From: JBQTIQ01 sp052387955
GTDB lineage: Bacteria; Actinomycetota; Acidimicrobiia; Acidimicrobiales; JACDCH01
Direction of reading: 5' to 3'
Assembly (NCBI GenBank): GCA_052387955.1
Contig: JBQTIQ010000057.1
Location: 1-56,620, forward strand
DNA: 56,620 bases
Numbering within the stretch: position 1 is the first letter of the stretch; each line of letters opens with the position of its first letter. Under the pieces are notes generated by a model. It searched no databases and was not told the DNA's origin. It worked only from the letters and a program-made list of their open reading frames with translations. Shown piece by piece: positions 1 to 9,167 of this stretch. The translations under genes were made by a program, and so were the position numbers.

Positions 1-1
1 G

Positions 2-121
2 AACTGGTACCCGACCGGCGTCAAGATCACCGACGCCGAACTCGCCGCCGTCCCCCACGACCCACACGACTGGCACGGCGAATGGAACTACACCATCAAC
101 GCTCAATCAGACCTGGCGTGA
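2..121 (+). mobile_element. ISAzo13-family transposase, C-terminal fragment cut by the window edge
   Basis: An open frame enters from the left edge and ends at a TGA at 119-121, giving 39 residues. It contains YPTGVKITDAEL and, near the end, WHGEWNYTI. These match my memory of the C-terminus of ISAzo13-type DDE transposases, which end in a YPTG..(V/S)(S/T)D.E...FHG.WNYTI pattern. Only the tail is visible, so it cannot be said whether the gene is intact upstream. The right end of the element should lie in the bases just after 121, but no terminal inverted repeat can be assigned without the left end. Confidence 0.7.
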
Positions 122-467
122 GCCCTAATCGACAAGACGGGCGACACAGCCGAGTATGTTCGCTTCTCGTGACAGCGGCCGCCGCTGGCACTCGCCCGAT
201 GTGTCCGAGAGCGCGTCATGACCCACCTTCTGTTGTCAAGCCCTATACCGCCGACCCTTCTCGTCAAACTTAGAGTATGCCGATCTTCGATCTAATGCAA
301 GGAGTTCGATGGGGCGGCTCGACGGCCGGCACGGCTACCGGTCCCCCATGTCATATTGCAATGTTTCCGAGTCGGATCTCGAGCTGGGACTTGCCCCCAT
401 TTCACCGCGGTAGCCGGGCCGTGTTAACCAGTCCCCGACCTGCGGCTCGTGGGGACGAGGCGCACCC
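122..467. other. Intergenic stretch without a recognisable gene
   Basis: Short open frames here have no recognisable motifs and lack good ribosome binding sites. Base composition is somewhat less GC-biased than the neighbouring genes. The stretch separates the transposase tail from the end of the M15 peptidase gene, so it probably holds the right end of the insertion sequence. Confidence 0.5.
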
Positions 468-1316
468 CTAACGGCCGGTGAGGGAGAAGTGCTGGTAGTC
501 CGGGTTCGACCAGGTCCCGCCCCAGGACCAGCCGCCGGCGGCGAAGGCGTCGACCACCGCGCCGCCGTCGAAGGCGGCGCCGGGGGTGGACGGCGCCAGG
601 GCCCGGTCGGCGTAGCGCTCTCCTTCCGGCGGCAGCACCCGGTCGCCGTAGACGGCCGGGTTCTCGACCGGGTTCAGGTCGATAGCCAGGCCGTAGGCGT
701 GCTGCGACCACTGGCGCACGCCGTCGAAGCGCACCGCCTCGCGGCAGTTGAACCCCGACGTGTTGTCGTCGGCCATGGAGGCGTCGTCGCTGGCGCCGTA
801 GGCATCGACCGGCACCATCCGGCGGATCGGGAACCGTTGCTCCCACAGCCGGGCGAAGATGGCGGTCACGGTGTCGGCCTGGTCGGCGGCGACGACGAGC
901 CGGCCGGTCTGGTCGACCCCGTCGAAGTCCCAGTGGGCCAGGGTCAGCAGCACCAGGCCCTCGGGACCGACCGGGCATCCCTCCCGCCAGCTCGACCCCA
1001 GGTCGGCAGCCGAGACCGGCTCGGCTCCGGCCCGAAAGAGCGGGACGTCCCCAGCCGGCGGCGCCGGCGCCGGGCCAGGTCCCGGCGCGGTCGGGGTGCG
1101 GGCGGGGGGAGCCGAAGCGGGCGCTGGGACGGTGCCGACAGCCCCCGCCGGCGCCGAGCCGGGGACCGTTGCCGCGCCGGACGGTCCCGAGCTGGTCGCC
1201 GGAGGCCCTCCGCTCGCGCCGCCGGCTGCCGTGGGACGGCCACCGCCGTCGCAGCCGGCCGTGAGCACCGCGATGAAGGCAACGGCGGTGCCGGAGATGC
1301 GGCGCTTGGAGCCCAC
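468..1316 (-). CDS. Lipoprotein with M15 (VanY-type) D-Ala-D-Ala carboxypeptidase domain
   Basis: A secreted zinc peptidase predicted to trim cell-wall peptides. With the GTG at 1314-1316 as start (282 residues), the N-terminus is Arg/Lys-rich, then hydrophobic, then LTAGC with Cys22 as the lipidated residue. An ATG at 1367 would add 17 residues ahead of this signal and is less likely. Residues about 23-85 are a Gly/Ala/Pro/Ser linker. The catalytic domain has SQHAYGLAIDLNP, giving zinc ligands His206 and Asp213, and a closing NPDYQHFS with His276, the pattern of the M15C/VanY peptidases. The upstream DNA carries a phased palindrome array. Family assignment is firm; the exact substrate is inferred. 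Confidence 0.85.
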   Translation of the reverse strand: MGSKRRISGTAVAFIAVLTAGCDGGGRPTAAGGASGGPPATSSGPSGAATVPGSAPAGAVGTVPAPASAPPARTPTAPGPGPAPAPPAGDVPLFRAGAEPVSAADLGSSWREGCPVGPEGLVLLTLAHWDFDGVDQTGRLVVAADQADTVTAIFARLWEQRFPIRRMVPVDAYGASDDASMADDNTSGFNCREAVRFDGVRQWSQHAYGLAIDLNPVENPAVYGDRVLPPEGERYADRALAPSTPGAAFDGGAVVDAFAAGGWSWGGTWSNPDYQHFSLTGR

Positions 1317-1473
1317 GGCCCTTGTGTAGCCGACAGCACCTACTCGGGATCCGTCACCACGGTGCATCGCCGCTCCCGGCGCCGGCGGTCAGCAGACATC
1401 CGCCCCACCTCGCATCACCACTATCGCCGCTCCCGCGCTGGCGGCAACGACGATCGTCCCCGCTCCTGCAACT

Positions 1474-1642
1474 GTCGTGCATCGACCTTCGCAGGGCAGC
1501 CGGCGATGCATGGACATCCACCCTGACCCGACCATCGTGCATCGACCGTCGCCCGGCAACCGGCTATGCACGTTCATCCGGTCCAACCGAACGAGCGTGC
1601 ATCGTCCGTCCAGGAGCGACGCACGATGCACGATCGTTGTGC
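1474..1642. repeat. Three 60-bp phased units, each with a GTGCATCG / CGATGCAC inverted pair
   Basis: The word CGTGCATCG starts at 1476, 1536 and 1596, exactly 60 bases apart. Each is followed about 20-27 bases later by a partner of the form CGATGCA(C/T) (CTATGCAC in the second unit), so every unit can fold into a hairpin. A further GGTGCATCG lies at 1361. The spacers between the words are only partly conserved. The array sits between the end of rel and the start of the M15 lipoprotein gene, both on the minus strand. Confidence 0.75.
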
Positions 1643-1654
1643 CGGCGCCGGCCG

Positions 1655-3880
1655 TCAGGCGCCTTTGCCGGGCAGCACGCGGTAGGCGTCGTAGACGGAC
1701 TCGATGCGGCGGATCGTGGACAGCACCGAGTCGAGGTGGGAGGGGTCACCCAGCTCGAAGTCGAAGCGCATGCGGGTGATGCGGTCGGAGCCGGTGGTGC
1801 TGGCACACGAGAGGATGTTGACGTGCTGGTCGGACATGGCCCGGGCCACGTCCGAGAGCAGGCGGGCGCGGTCGAGGGCCTTGACCTCGATGGAGGCGAC
1901 GAACGATCCCGAGATCTCGGTCTCCCACTCGACCTCGATCAGGCGCTCGCCGTTGGCGCTCGACAACGACACCGCGTTGGCACAGTCGGCGCGGTGCACC
2001 GAGACGCCCCGGCCCCGGGTGACGAAGCCCATGATCGAGTCGCCCGGCACCGGGGTGCAGCACCGTGACAGGCGGACCATCATGTCGTCGAGCCCCTCGA
2101 CGTGGACGCCGGTGGCCTGGCGGGGCCGGCGGCTGCGGCGCTCGGGCTCGGCCACCTTGGTCGACAGCTGCTCTTCGCGGTCGGCCTCGCCATGGCGCAG
2201 CTCGCGGGCGATCCGCGACGCCACCGACTTGGCCGACACGTGGTTCTCGCCGATGGCGGCGTGCAGCGCCTCGAGGTCGACGTAGTTGAGCGTGGCGGCC
2301 ATCTCGGCCAGCGCCCCCGAGGCCAGGATCTTCTGCACCGGGAGGCCCTCCCGGCGCAGGGCCTTGACCAGGTCTTCCCGACCGGTGTCGATGGCGTCCT
2401 CGCGCCGCTCACGGGAGAACCACTGGCGGATCTTGTTCGTCGCCCGGGGAGTGGCGACGATCTTGAGCCAGTCCCGGGACGGTCCCGCACCTTCCACCTT
2501 GGACGTGAAGATCTCGACGGTGTCGCCCGACGACAGCGTCGAGTCGAGCGGCACCAGCCGGCCGTTGACCCGGGCCCCGATGCAGGCGTGGCCGACCTCG
2601 GTGTGGATCGAGTAGGCGAAGTCGATGGGGGTGGCGCCCATGGCCAGCGTGATGACCTTGCCCTTGGGGGTGAAGACGTAGACCTCGTCCTCTTCGAGGT
2701 CGACCTTCAAGGTCTGCATGAAGGCGTCGGGGTCGGAGGTGTCCTGCTGCCAGTCGATGATCCGGCTGAGCCAGGGCATGTCCGAGACGGTGCCGCCGTC
2801 GCCCTTGTAGGACCAGTGGGCGGCGACGCCGAACTCCGAGCGCTGGTGCATCTCCCGGGTGCGGATCTGGACCTCGACGGTCTTGCCCTGAGGGCCGACG
2901 ACGGTCGTGTGCAACGACTGGTACAGGTTGAACTTGGGCATGGCCACGTAGTCCTTGAACCGGCCCTGCACCGGCTTCCAGGTGGCGTGGATCGACCCCA
3001 GGGCGGCGTAGCAGTCCTTCACCGAGTCGACCACCACCCGGATGCCGACCAGGTCGAAGATGTCGTCGAACTCCTTGCCCTTGACGACCATCTTCTCGTA
3101 GATGCTCCACAGGTGCTTCGGCCGGCCGGTGACCTCACCGTCGATGTGCAGCTCGGCCAGCCGCTCCCGCACGTGCTCGAGCACCTGGGTCAGGTACAGG
3201 TCTCGCTCGGGAGTGCGGGTCGAGACCATGTGGTCGATCTCGGCATAGCGCTTGGGGTGCAGGACGGCGAACGCGAGGTCCTCGAGCTGTTGCTTCATGT
3301 CCTGCATGCCCAGCCGGTGGGCCAATGGGGCGTAGATGTCGATGGTCTCGCGGGCGACGCGCTCCTGTTTCCACGCCGGCATCCCCGCCACCGTCGACAT
3401 GTTGTGGAGGCGGTCGGACAGCTTGATGATCAGGACCCGGACGTCCTTGGCCACCGCCACCAGCATCTTGCGCATGGTGGCGGACTGCTGCGCCTCCTTG
3501 GAGTCGAAGCGGATCCGTTCGAGCTTGGTGACGCCGTCGACGATGGCGGCCACCTGGTCGCCGAACCGGGTGGCCACGTCGTCGAGGGTGAGCTTGGTGT
3601 CCTCCACCGCGTCGTGCAGGAGGGCAGCGGCGATGGTGGTGTCGTCCAGGCCCAGGTCGGTCACGATCCGGGCCACCGCCAGCGGGTGGGTGATGTAGGG
3701 GTCGCCCGACTTGCGCACCTGCTCGCGGTGGGCCTCGGCCGCCACCGCGTAGGCCCGGGTGATCAGGCCACTGGGGCTCCTGGGGTGCTTGGCCCGGAAG
3801 GTGGCGAGAAGCGGCGCGACCTCCTCCGCCGGCGGAGCCGCGTTGCGGCGCCACGGCAGTACCCGCGTGACGGTCGACAT
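1655..3880 (-). CDS. rel: Bifunctional (p)ppGpp synthetase/hydrolase Rel
   Basis: Long RelA/SpoT homologue of 741 residues, the usual length for actinobacterial Rel. It makes and degrades the stringent-response alarmone. Order of domains: HD hydrolase (about 40-200, HD at 89-90 in LLHDAVEDT), nucleotidyltransferase synthetase (about 255-370, with IRVVVDSVKDC and VEVQIRT), TGS (399-460), and a C-terminal ACT domain (about 665-738). The synthetase carries RFKD at 307-310; an RxKD motif here is associated with bifunctional enzymes, while EFDD marks synthesis-only RelA. It lies 82 bases after apt, as in other actinobacteria, and is the last gene of the secD-secF-apt-rel run. Confidence 0.97.
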   Translation of the reverse strand: MSTVTRVLPWRRNAAPPAEEVAPLLATFRAKHPRSPSGLITRAYAVAAEAHREQVRKSGDPYITHPLAVARIVTDLGLDDTTIAAALLHDAVEDTKLTLDDVATRFGDQVAAIVDGVTKLERIRFDSKEAQQSATMRKMLVAVAKDVRVLIIKLSDRLHNMSTVAGMPAWKQERVARETIDIYAPLAHRLGMQDMKQQLEDLAFAVLHPKRYAEIDHMVSTRTPERDLYLTQVLEHVRERLAELHIDGEVTGRPKHLWSIYEKMVVKGKEFDDIFDLVGIRVVVDSVKDCYAALGSIHATWKPVQGRFKDYVAMPKFNLYQSLHTTVVGPQGKTVEVQIRTREMHQRSEFGVAAHWSYKGDGGTVSDMPWLSRIIDWQQDTSDPDAFMQTLKVDLEEDEVYVFTPKGKVITLAMGATPIDFAYSIHTEVGHACIGARVNGRLVPLDSTLSSGDTVEIFTSKVEGAGPSRDWLKIVATPRATNKIRQWFSRERREDAIDTGREDLVKALRREGLPVQKILASGALAEMAATLNYVDLEALHAAIGENHVSAKSVASRIARELRHGEADREEQLSTKVAEPERRSRRPRQATGVHVEGLDDMMVRLSRCCTPVPGDSIMGFVTRGRGVSVHRADCANAVSLSSANGERLIEVEWETEISGSFVASIEVKALDRARLLSDVARAMSDQHVNILSCASTTGSDRITRMRFDFELGDPSHLDSVLSTIRRIESVYDAYRVLPGKGA

Positions 3881-3962
3881 TGGCAGCGATTCTACGGCCG
3901 CGGCGGTCTCGAACCGGGGCAGAGCGAGGCGCTCGTGGGGAGGGGCCCGGCCGGTGCCCCTC

Positions 3963-4499
3963 CTACCGGTAGGGGACCAGCGATCGCACCTGGTGCCCGT
4001 CGAGCCGCGCCCGGCCGCCCAGGAAGACCAACTCGATCACGAAAGCGAGCCCGACGACGACGGCCCCGAGGCCTTCTACGAGGGCCACGGTGGCGGCGGC
4101 GGTGCCTCCGGTGGCCAGCACGTCGTCGACGATCAGGGCCCGTTGGCCGACGGCCAACCCGTCGCGGTGCACCTCGAGCCGGTCGGTCCCGTACTCGAGG
4201 GCGTAGTCGACGTGGGCGACGTCGTGGGGCAGCTTGCCGGTCTTGCGGACGGGGACGAAGCCGGCCCCCAACCGATCGGCGACCGGCGATCCCACGATGA
4301 AGCCCCGGGCTTCGATTCCCACCACCACGTCGACGGCGGTACCAGCGGTCCCCGCACAGAGGCCCTCGATCATCGATCGGAAGGCGGCGGCGTCGGCGAG
4401 CACCGGGGTGAGGTCCTTGAACACGACACCGGGCGAGGGGAAGTCGGGCACGTCGCGCACGAGCGCCCGGATACGGCCCTCGACGGCCGTGTCGGTCAC
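3963..4499 (-). CDS. apt: Adenine phosphoribosyltransferase
   Basis: Purine salvage enzyme converting adenine and PRPP to AMP in the cytoplasm. The 178-residue length and the motifs FPSPGVVFKDLTPVL (N-terminal), VVGIEARGF (base binding) and ALIVDDVLATGGT (PRPP loop, about 121-133) are typical. The GTG start at 4497-4499 overlaps the secF stop as GTGA, so the two are translationally coupled. The secF-apt-rel order is common in actinobacteria. Confidence 0.96.
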   Translation of the reverse strand: MTDTAVEGRIRALVRDVPDFPSPGVVFKDLTPVLADAAAFRSMIEGLCAGTAGTAVDVVVGIEARGFIVGSPVADRLGAGFVPVRKTGKLPHDVAHVDYALEYGTDRLEVHRDGLAVGQRALIVDDVLATGGTAAATVALVEGLGAVVVGLAFVIELVFLGGRARLDGHQVRSLVPYR

Positions 4500-5710
4500 C
4501 GCCGCTTGCCCTTCTTCCGGGGCCGAGGAGGGATGGACGACGTGGCCCGCACCGCGACGGGCGCGGCCTGCTCGCCGCCGGCGGCGACCGGTTCGCGGTG
4601 CTCGCCGGGCGCGACGGCTTCACGCTCGGGGCGGGGGCCGGTGGTGGGCGGCGCTTCGGACGGGGTGACGGGGGCGGCGGCGTCGGGCTCGGTGACCGTC
4701 ACCGGGCCCGGGTCGCGGCGGTCGGCCTTGAGCTCGATGCGGCGGCGAACCTCGCGGTAGCGGGGCTCACGCTCCTTGACCAGGGCGAGCAGGGGCGACG
4801 CGATGAAGATCGACGAGTAGGCGCCCGACGCCAGGCCAACGAGCAGGGCGAGGCCGAACTCCTGCAGCGTGGTGGCACCGAGGGCGAACGAGCCGATGGT
4901 GAGAAGGGACACGATCGGCAACAAGGCGGTGATCGACGTGTTGAGCGAGCGCATCAGGGTCTCGTTGAGCGACACGTTCACCATGTCGCCGTAGGTCATG
5001 CGGCCCGACGCCGACACCAGACGGGTGTTCTCGTTGACCCGGTCGAAGACGACGATGCCGTCGTAGATCGAGAAACCGAGGATCGTGAGCACCGCGATCA
5101 CCGTCGCCGGCGTCACCTCGAAGCCCAGCACCGAATAGACGCCGACGGTGACCAGCACGTCGTGGATGAGCGCGGCCAGGGTCGGCATCGCCATCTTGAA
5201 CTCGAATCGCAGCGTGATGTACAGCGAGATGACGATCAGGAAGACGACCAGGGCGCGAAGGGCCTTGCGGCTGATCTCCTGGCCCCAAGACGGGCCTACC
5301 TCGCTCCGGGAGACCTCCGCCTCCGGCACCCCGGCCGCCCGGGCCAGCGCGTCCTGGACGGCGGTGGCCTGTTCGGGTGACAGCGTCGGGGTCTGGGCCC
5401 GGACGAATCGGCCGCTCGAGCTCTCCAGCTCCTGGACCTTGGGCTCGCCCCCGATCCCAGCGCCCTCCAGCGCGTGGCGGGCATCGTCGAGCGACAACGT
5501 CGCGCTCGGCACCTCGAACACGGCGCCGCCCTCGAAGTCGATGCCGAGGTTCAGCCCCCGCACCCCGAGGGAGATCAGCCCGATGGCCAGCACCGCCCCC
5601 GAGATCAGGAACCACAGCTTGGTGCGCCCGATGAAGTCGATGTTCGACTCGCCCCGGTAGAGCCGCCCCAACCGGCTCCCGGCGCTCTTGGACCGCGTTT
5701 CGACGGTCAT
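4496..5710 (-). CDS. secF: Protein translocase subunit SecF
   Basis: Membrane partner of SecD that uses the proton gradient to help late steps of Sec export. Start ATG at 5708-5710 overlaps the secD stop (ATGA), giving 404 residues. The N-terminus has IDFIGRTKLWF, a first membrane helix, then LGIDFEGGAVFEV (the conserved FxGG region) and a periplasmic P1-like loop. Five more helices follow, including the ILGFSIYDGIVVFDRVNEN signature of SecD/SecF transporters. The cytoplasmic tail of about 90 residues is Pro/Ala/Glu-rich and ends in a Lys/Arg cluster. A longer reading frame extends upstream to 6196 but runs through secD and is not used. Confidence 0.96.
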   Translation of the reverse strand: MTVETRSKSAGSRLGRLYRGESNIDFIGRTKLWFLISGAVLAIGLISLGVRGLNLGIDFEGGAVFEVPSATLSLDDARHALEGAGIGGEPKVQELESSSGRFVRAQTPTLSPEQATAVQDALARAAGVPEAEVSRSEVGPSWGQEISRKALRALVVFLIVISLYITLRFEFKMAMPTLAALIHDVLVTVGVYSVLGFEVTPATVIAVLTILGFSIYDGIVVFDRVNENTRLVSASGRMTYGDMVNVSLNETLMRSLNTSITALLPIVSLLTIGSFALGATTLQEFGLALLVGLASGAYSSIFIASPLLALVKEREPRYREVRRRIELKADRRDPGPVTVTEPDAAAPVTPSEAPPTTGPRPEREAVAPGEHREPVAAGGEQAAPVAVRATSSIPPRPRKKGKRR

Positions 5711-7551
5711 CGCGACAGCCCCGTCGCCGCTGGCGTCGCCGGGGTCGCGGTACGGGCCGGCTGGTCGTGCACTCCCAGCGCGCTGGCGAGGCCGAACCAA
5801 CGAGCCTCGGTGAAGAACCGGCTCCGGGCCATGAGGGCCACCATGGGGCGCTTGAAGAAGTAGGCGGTGAAGAGGTCGAGCATCGTCGACAGGCCCAGGA
5901 AGAAGGCGAAGCCCCGCACCGCCCCGACCGTGAGCGTGAACAGCAGGATGGCGCCGATGAAGGAGGCCAGGTCGGCGGCGACGATGGTCCGCCACGACCG
6001 CACGAAGGCGTGGTCGGCGGCCGATCGTACGGTGCGCCCGGCCTTGATCTCGTCCTTCATCCGCTCGAAGTAGACGATGAACGAGTCGGTGGTGACACCG
6101 ACCGAGACGATGATGCCGGTCACGCCGGCCAGGCTGAGCGCCAGCCCCTGGGACTCGGACAACCAGGTGATGATCGAGTAGTTCAGCGCGCCCCACAACA
6201 TCAGGCCGAGCACCACCACCAGGCCGAGGGCCCGGTAGTAGAGGATCATGTAGACCAGGACCGCGACCACACCGATCAGGCCGGCCAACAGGCCTGCCCG
6301 CAAGGAGTCACGGCCGAGGGTGGCCGACACCGTCTCCACCCGCTGTTGTTCGAGCTCGACCGGCAGCGACCCGTAGTTGAGGGCCAGGGCCAGGTTGTCG
6401 GCGTCGGCGTTGCTGAAGTCACCCGTGATCTGGATCGTGGTCGAGTTGAAGGTGGGCGCTTCGGGCGCGGGGTCGGACTGGACGATCCCGTCCAGGACGA
6501 TGGCGGTCCGCCCGACCGGGCACTGGGGGGACTGGTTGAAGCACGGCGTCGACACCTTGTTGAACCCGGCCAGGCCGGCGGGCTTGAGCTCGACGACGAC
6601 GAGCCACCGGCCGCTCTGGATCGATGCCGCCGCGCTGGACACGGCGCTGCCCTCGAGCTCGGTGGGCCCGAGCACCTCGCACAGGGGGGTGCCTCCCTGA
6701 CCGCCGCGGGGGTTGACCGCCACCATCGGCTGCTCGTTGGGGGCGTCAGAGGCGTTGGCGCCGGTCTCGCCACACGGAGGTGCCCCGGCGACCGTCGTCG
6801 GCGGTGCCGCCGAAGTGGCGGTGGTACCCGGCGCAGTGGTGGGGGTCGCATCGGGTGCTTCGCTGGAGGCAGCCGGCGCCTCGTCGGTCGTCGGGGGGTC
6901 GGTCTGGGCCAGGCCGGTGTGCCCGGCCCGGGGAAGGGGCGCCGGGGCGCTGTTGCCGTCCGGGGGCCCGGCGGTGTCGGGGCCCTCGCTCGCGCCGGCG
7001 TCGGGCCCGGTGGTCGTGCCCGGTGCTTCGGAGCCGTCGGAGGTGGCGGTGTCCGGCGGCGGTTCCGAGGCGGTCGGCGCCGTCGTGGTGGGGGCCGTCG
7101 TGGTCGAGGCGCCGGTGGCCGGCGTCACGCAGGCGGCGGCCTGCCCGGCCTGGGCCGGGTCGAGGGCGGCGCGGTAGACGTCGTTGCCGAGCCCGGCGGG
7201 GATGAGGGCGCACACCGGGCGGAACGTGAGCCGCGCCGTCTGGCCGACGAGGGCAATGGCCCGGTCCTTGTCCTCGACCCCGGGGAGGGACACGACGATG
7301 AAGTCCCCCTGGCGGGTGATCTCGGGTTCGGCGACCCCGAGGCCGTCGACCCGGCGCCGGATGATGGTGATGGCCTGGTCGAGTTGCTGGCTCGTGGCGC
7401 TGGTCTTGGGCTGGAGCACGACCGAGATGCCACCCTGCAGGTCGAGGCCGAGCGCCGGGGACTGTCCGCCCACGGTCAGGGTCGCGGCCAACGATCCCAG
7501 GCACAGGACGACCAGGGCGATCAGCCAGCCGTAGCCCGGCTTTCGTTTCAT
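5707..7551 (-). CDS. secD: Protein translocase subunit SecD with long low-complexity insert
   Basis: Sec accessory membrane protein, 614 residues from the ATG at 7549-7551, which overlaps the yajC stop as ATGA. After one N-terminal helix comes LGLDLQGGISVVLQP and the first half of the periplasmic P1 domain (to about 140). Residues about 145-258 are an insert made almost entirely of Thr, Ala, Pro, Ser, Gly and Asp. The P1 fold resumes at about 275 and is followed by helices including SLAGVTGIIVSVGVTTDSFIVYFER, represented here by GIIVSVGVTTDSF and VYFERMKDE. Thr/Ala-rich inserts occur in other actinobacterial SecD proteins, but this one is long. Confidence 0.95.
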   Translation of the reverse strand: MKRKPGYGWLIALVVLCLGSLAATLTVGGQSPALGLDLQGGISVVLQPKTSATSQQLDQAITIIRRRVDGLGVAEPEITRQGDFIVVSLPGVEDKDRAIALVGQTARLTFRPVCALIPAGLGNDVYRAALDPAQAGQAAACVTPATGASTTTAPTTTAPTASEPPPDTATSDGSEAPGTTTGPDAGASEGPDTAGPPDGNSAPAPLPRAGHTGLAQTDPPTTDEAPAASSEAPDATPTTAPGTTATSAAPPTTVAGAPPCGETGANASDAPNEQPMVAVNPRGGQGGTPLCEVLGPTELEGSAVSSAAASIQSGRWLVVVELKPAGLAGFNKVSTPCFNQSPQCPVGRTAIVLDGIVQSDPAPEAPTFNSTTIQITGDFSNADADNLALALNYGSLPVELEQQRVETVSATLGRDSLRAGLLAGLIGVVAVLVYMILYYRALGLVVVLGLMLWGALNYSIITWLSESQGLALSLAGVTGIIVSVGVTTDSFIVYFERMKDEIKAGRTVRSAADHAFVRSWRTIVAADLASFIGAILLFTLTVGAVRGFAFFLGLSTMLDLFTAYFFKRPMVALMARSRFFTEARWFGLASALGVHDQPARTATPATPAATGLSR

Positions 7552-7964
7552 CCCGGCCCGTCGGTGCCGTCGGGTGCCGCCGGGCCGGCCGGCGCATCCG
7601 AGCCCTTGTCGAGGGTCACACGGTCGTCGCCGCCGCTCGTCCCGGTGCCAGCAGTCGCCCCCTCGGAGGGGACGTCGGCGACCGCCGGCTCGTCGGCCGG
7701 GGAGTCGGGCGGATCGGCGCCGACGCGCTTGGCGATGGCACCCCGGGCGAAGCGCACCTCGACCGTCGGGGCGATCCGCAGGGTGACGTGCTCGTCGTCG
7801 AGGGCGGTGACCAGGCCATAGAGCCCAGCCGAGGTCATGACCTCGTCGCCCGTTCGGAGTGCGTCGACCAAGGCCTGATGGGCGCGCAGGCGCCGCTGCT
7901 GAGGAAGGATGAAGAGCAGCCACACTGCGAGGAAGGTGACGGCGAGAAAGATGACTTGGCCCAT
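7548..7964 (-). CDS. yajC: Preprotein translocase subunit YajC
   Basis: Small single-pass membrane protein (138 residues) of the SecDF-YajC complex. One N-terminal helix is followed by PQQRRLRAHQALVDALRTGDEVMTSAGLYG, seen here as PQQRRLRAH and GDEVMTSAGLYG, the family signature. The last 45 residues are an acidic, Pro/Ala-rich tail beyond the usual YajC fold. Stop overlaps the secD start by four bases. Confidence 0.94.
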   Translation of the reverse strand: MGQVIFLAVTFLAVWLLFILPQQRRLRAHQALVDALRTGDEVMTSAGLYGLVTALDDEHVTLRIAPTVEVRFARGAIAKRVGADPPDSPADEPAVADVPSEGATAGTGTSGGDDRVTLDKGSDAPAGPAAPDGTDGPG

Positions 7965-8063
7965 GGCGCGCTCTCGTGGATCGACCGGTTGGGGGGCTGG
8001 ATCACCGTAGTCGAGCCCGTCGCCCGCGCTGGCCCGTCCCCGCGATCCCGTCCCGGACGCCGC

Positions 8064-9167
8064 TCAGCCCCACACGGCCAGGACTTCGGCGCGCAGGGCG
8101 GGGAACGTCCCGGCCCGGATCGACCGGCGCATCCGGTGGACGAGCTCGAACGTCCAGGCCAGGTTGTGCAGGGTCAGCAACCGGGCGGCGGTGGGCTCGT
8201 GCACCATGACCAGGTGGCGCAGGAAGCCCCGTGAATAGCGGTCGCACACCCGGCAACGGCAGTCGGGGTCGAGCGGCCCGTCGTCGGACAGGTAGCGGGC
8301 GTTACGCAGGTTGAGCCGGCCGGCGGCGGTGAGCACCGTGCCGTGGCGGCCGTGGCGGGTCGGCAGCACGCAGTCCAAGAGGTCCACGCCGGCCCCGACC
8401 GCGTCGACCAGCCGAGCGGGGTCGCCGACCCCCATCAGGTAGCGCAGGCGGTCACCGGGAAGGACCTCGACCGCGGCCGCCAGCGCGGGGACCATCTCCT
8501 GTCTGCTCTCCCCCACCGAGAGACCCCCGATGGCGTAGCCGTCGAAGCCCAGGGCGGTGCTGCGAGCGGCCGACTCGGCCCGCAGGCCGGGGTCGGTCCC
8601 GCCCTGCACGATGCCGAAGAGGGCCTGGTCGTGGCGCCGGTGCGCGGCCCGCGCCCGGGCGGCCCACTGCGCCGTGCGCTCGACGGCCGTGCGCAGGACA
8701 GCGGCCGGCGCCGGGAGGGCCGGGCAGACGTCGAGGACCATCTGGATGTCGGCGCCGAGCCTTTCCTGGAGGGCGACGGCCGACTCGGGCGTGAGCCGGT
8801 GGGCGGACCCGTCATAGGTCGACCGGAAGGTGGCACCGTCGTCGTCCACCTCGGGCCGCAGCGAGAAGACCTGGTACCCCCCCGAGTCGGTGAGCATCGG
8901 CCCGCCCCATCCGCTGAATCGGTGGAGGCCACCCAGCCCGGCCACGACGTCGGCGCCCGGCTTGAGCATGAGGTGGTAGGTGTTGGCCAGCATCATCTCG
9001 GCGCCCAGGCCCTCCAGATCGGCGGCGTCGATGGCCCGTACCGTTCCCCGGGTGCCCACGGGCATGAAGCACGGAACCTCGAACCCCCGGCCCGAGGCCA
9101 GTTCGGCCCGGCCGACGCGGGCTCCCCCACAGGTGGCCTCGATCGTCAGCTTCACGGCCGCCGTCAC
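8064..9167 (-). CDS. tgt: tRNA-guanine(34) transglycosylase
   Basis: Exchanges guanine-34 for preQ1 in GUN-anticodon tRNAs during queuosine synthesis. The 367-residue protein has LTDSGGYQVFSL, FGIVQGGTDPGLR, IGGLSVGE and DLLDCVLPTRHGRHG, covering the catalytic aspartates and tRNA-binding loop. The C-terminal zinc site is CRCRVCDRYSRGFLRHL (CxCxxC plus His). The GTG start at 9165-9167 overlaps the queA stop (GTGA). A gap of 99 bases to yajC carries no recognisable gene. Confidence 0.96.
   Translation of the reverse strand: MTAAVKLTIEATCGGARVGRAELASGRGFEVPCFMPVGTRGTVRAIDAADLEGLGAEMMLANTYHLMLKPGADVVAGLGGLHRFSGWGGPMLTDSGGYQVFSLRPEVDDDGATFRSTYDGSAHRLTPESAVALQERLGADIQMVLDVCPALPAPAAVLRTAVERTAQWAARARAAHRRHDQALFGIVQGGTDPGLRAESAARSTALGFDGYAIGGLSVGESRQEMVPALAAAVEVLPGDRLRYLMGVGDPARLVDAVGAGVDLLDCVLPTRHGRHGTVLTAAGRLNLRNARYLSDDGPLDPDCRCRVCDRYSRGFLRHLVMVHEPTAARLLTLHNLAWTFELVHRMRRSIRAGTFPALRAEVLAVWG

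Noticed and set aside
277..471. Open frame of 64 codons downstream of the transposase tail
   Set aside because: No ribosome binding site, no recognisable motif, and composition like non-coding sequence.
2102..4300. Long plus-strand open frame (732 codons) opposite rel and apt
   Set aside because: Composition is an Asp/Val/Gly/Leu-rich mirror of the real genes, with no motifs; such antisense frames are expected at this GC content.
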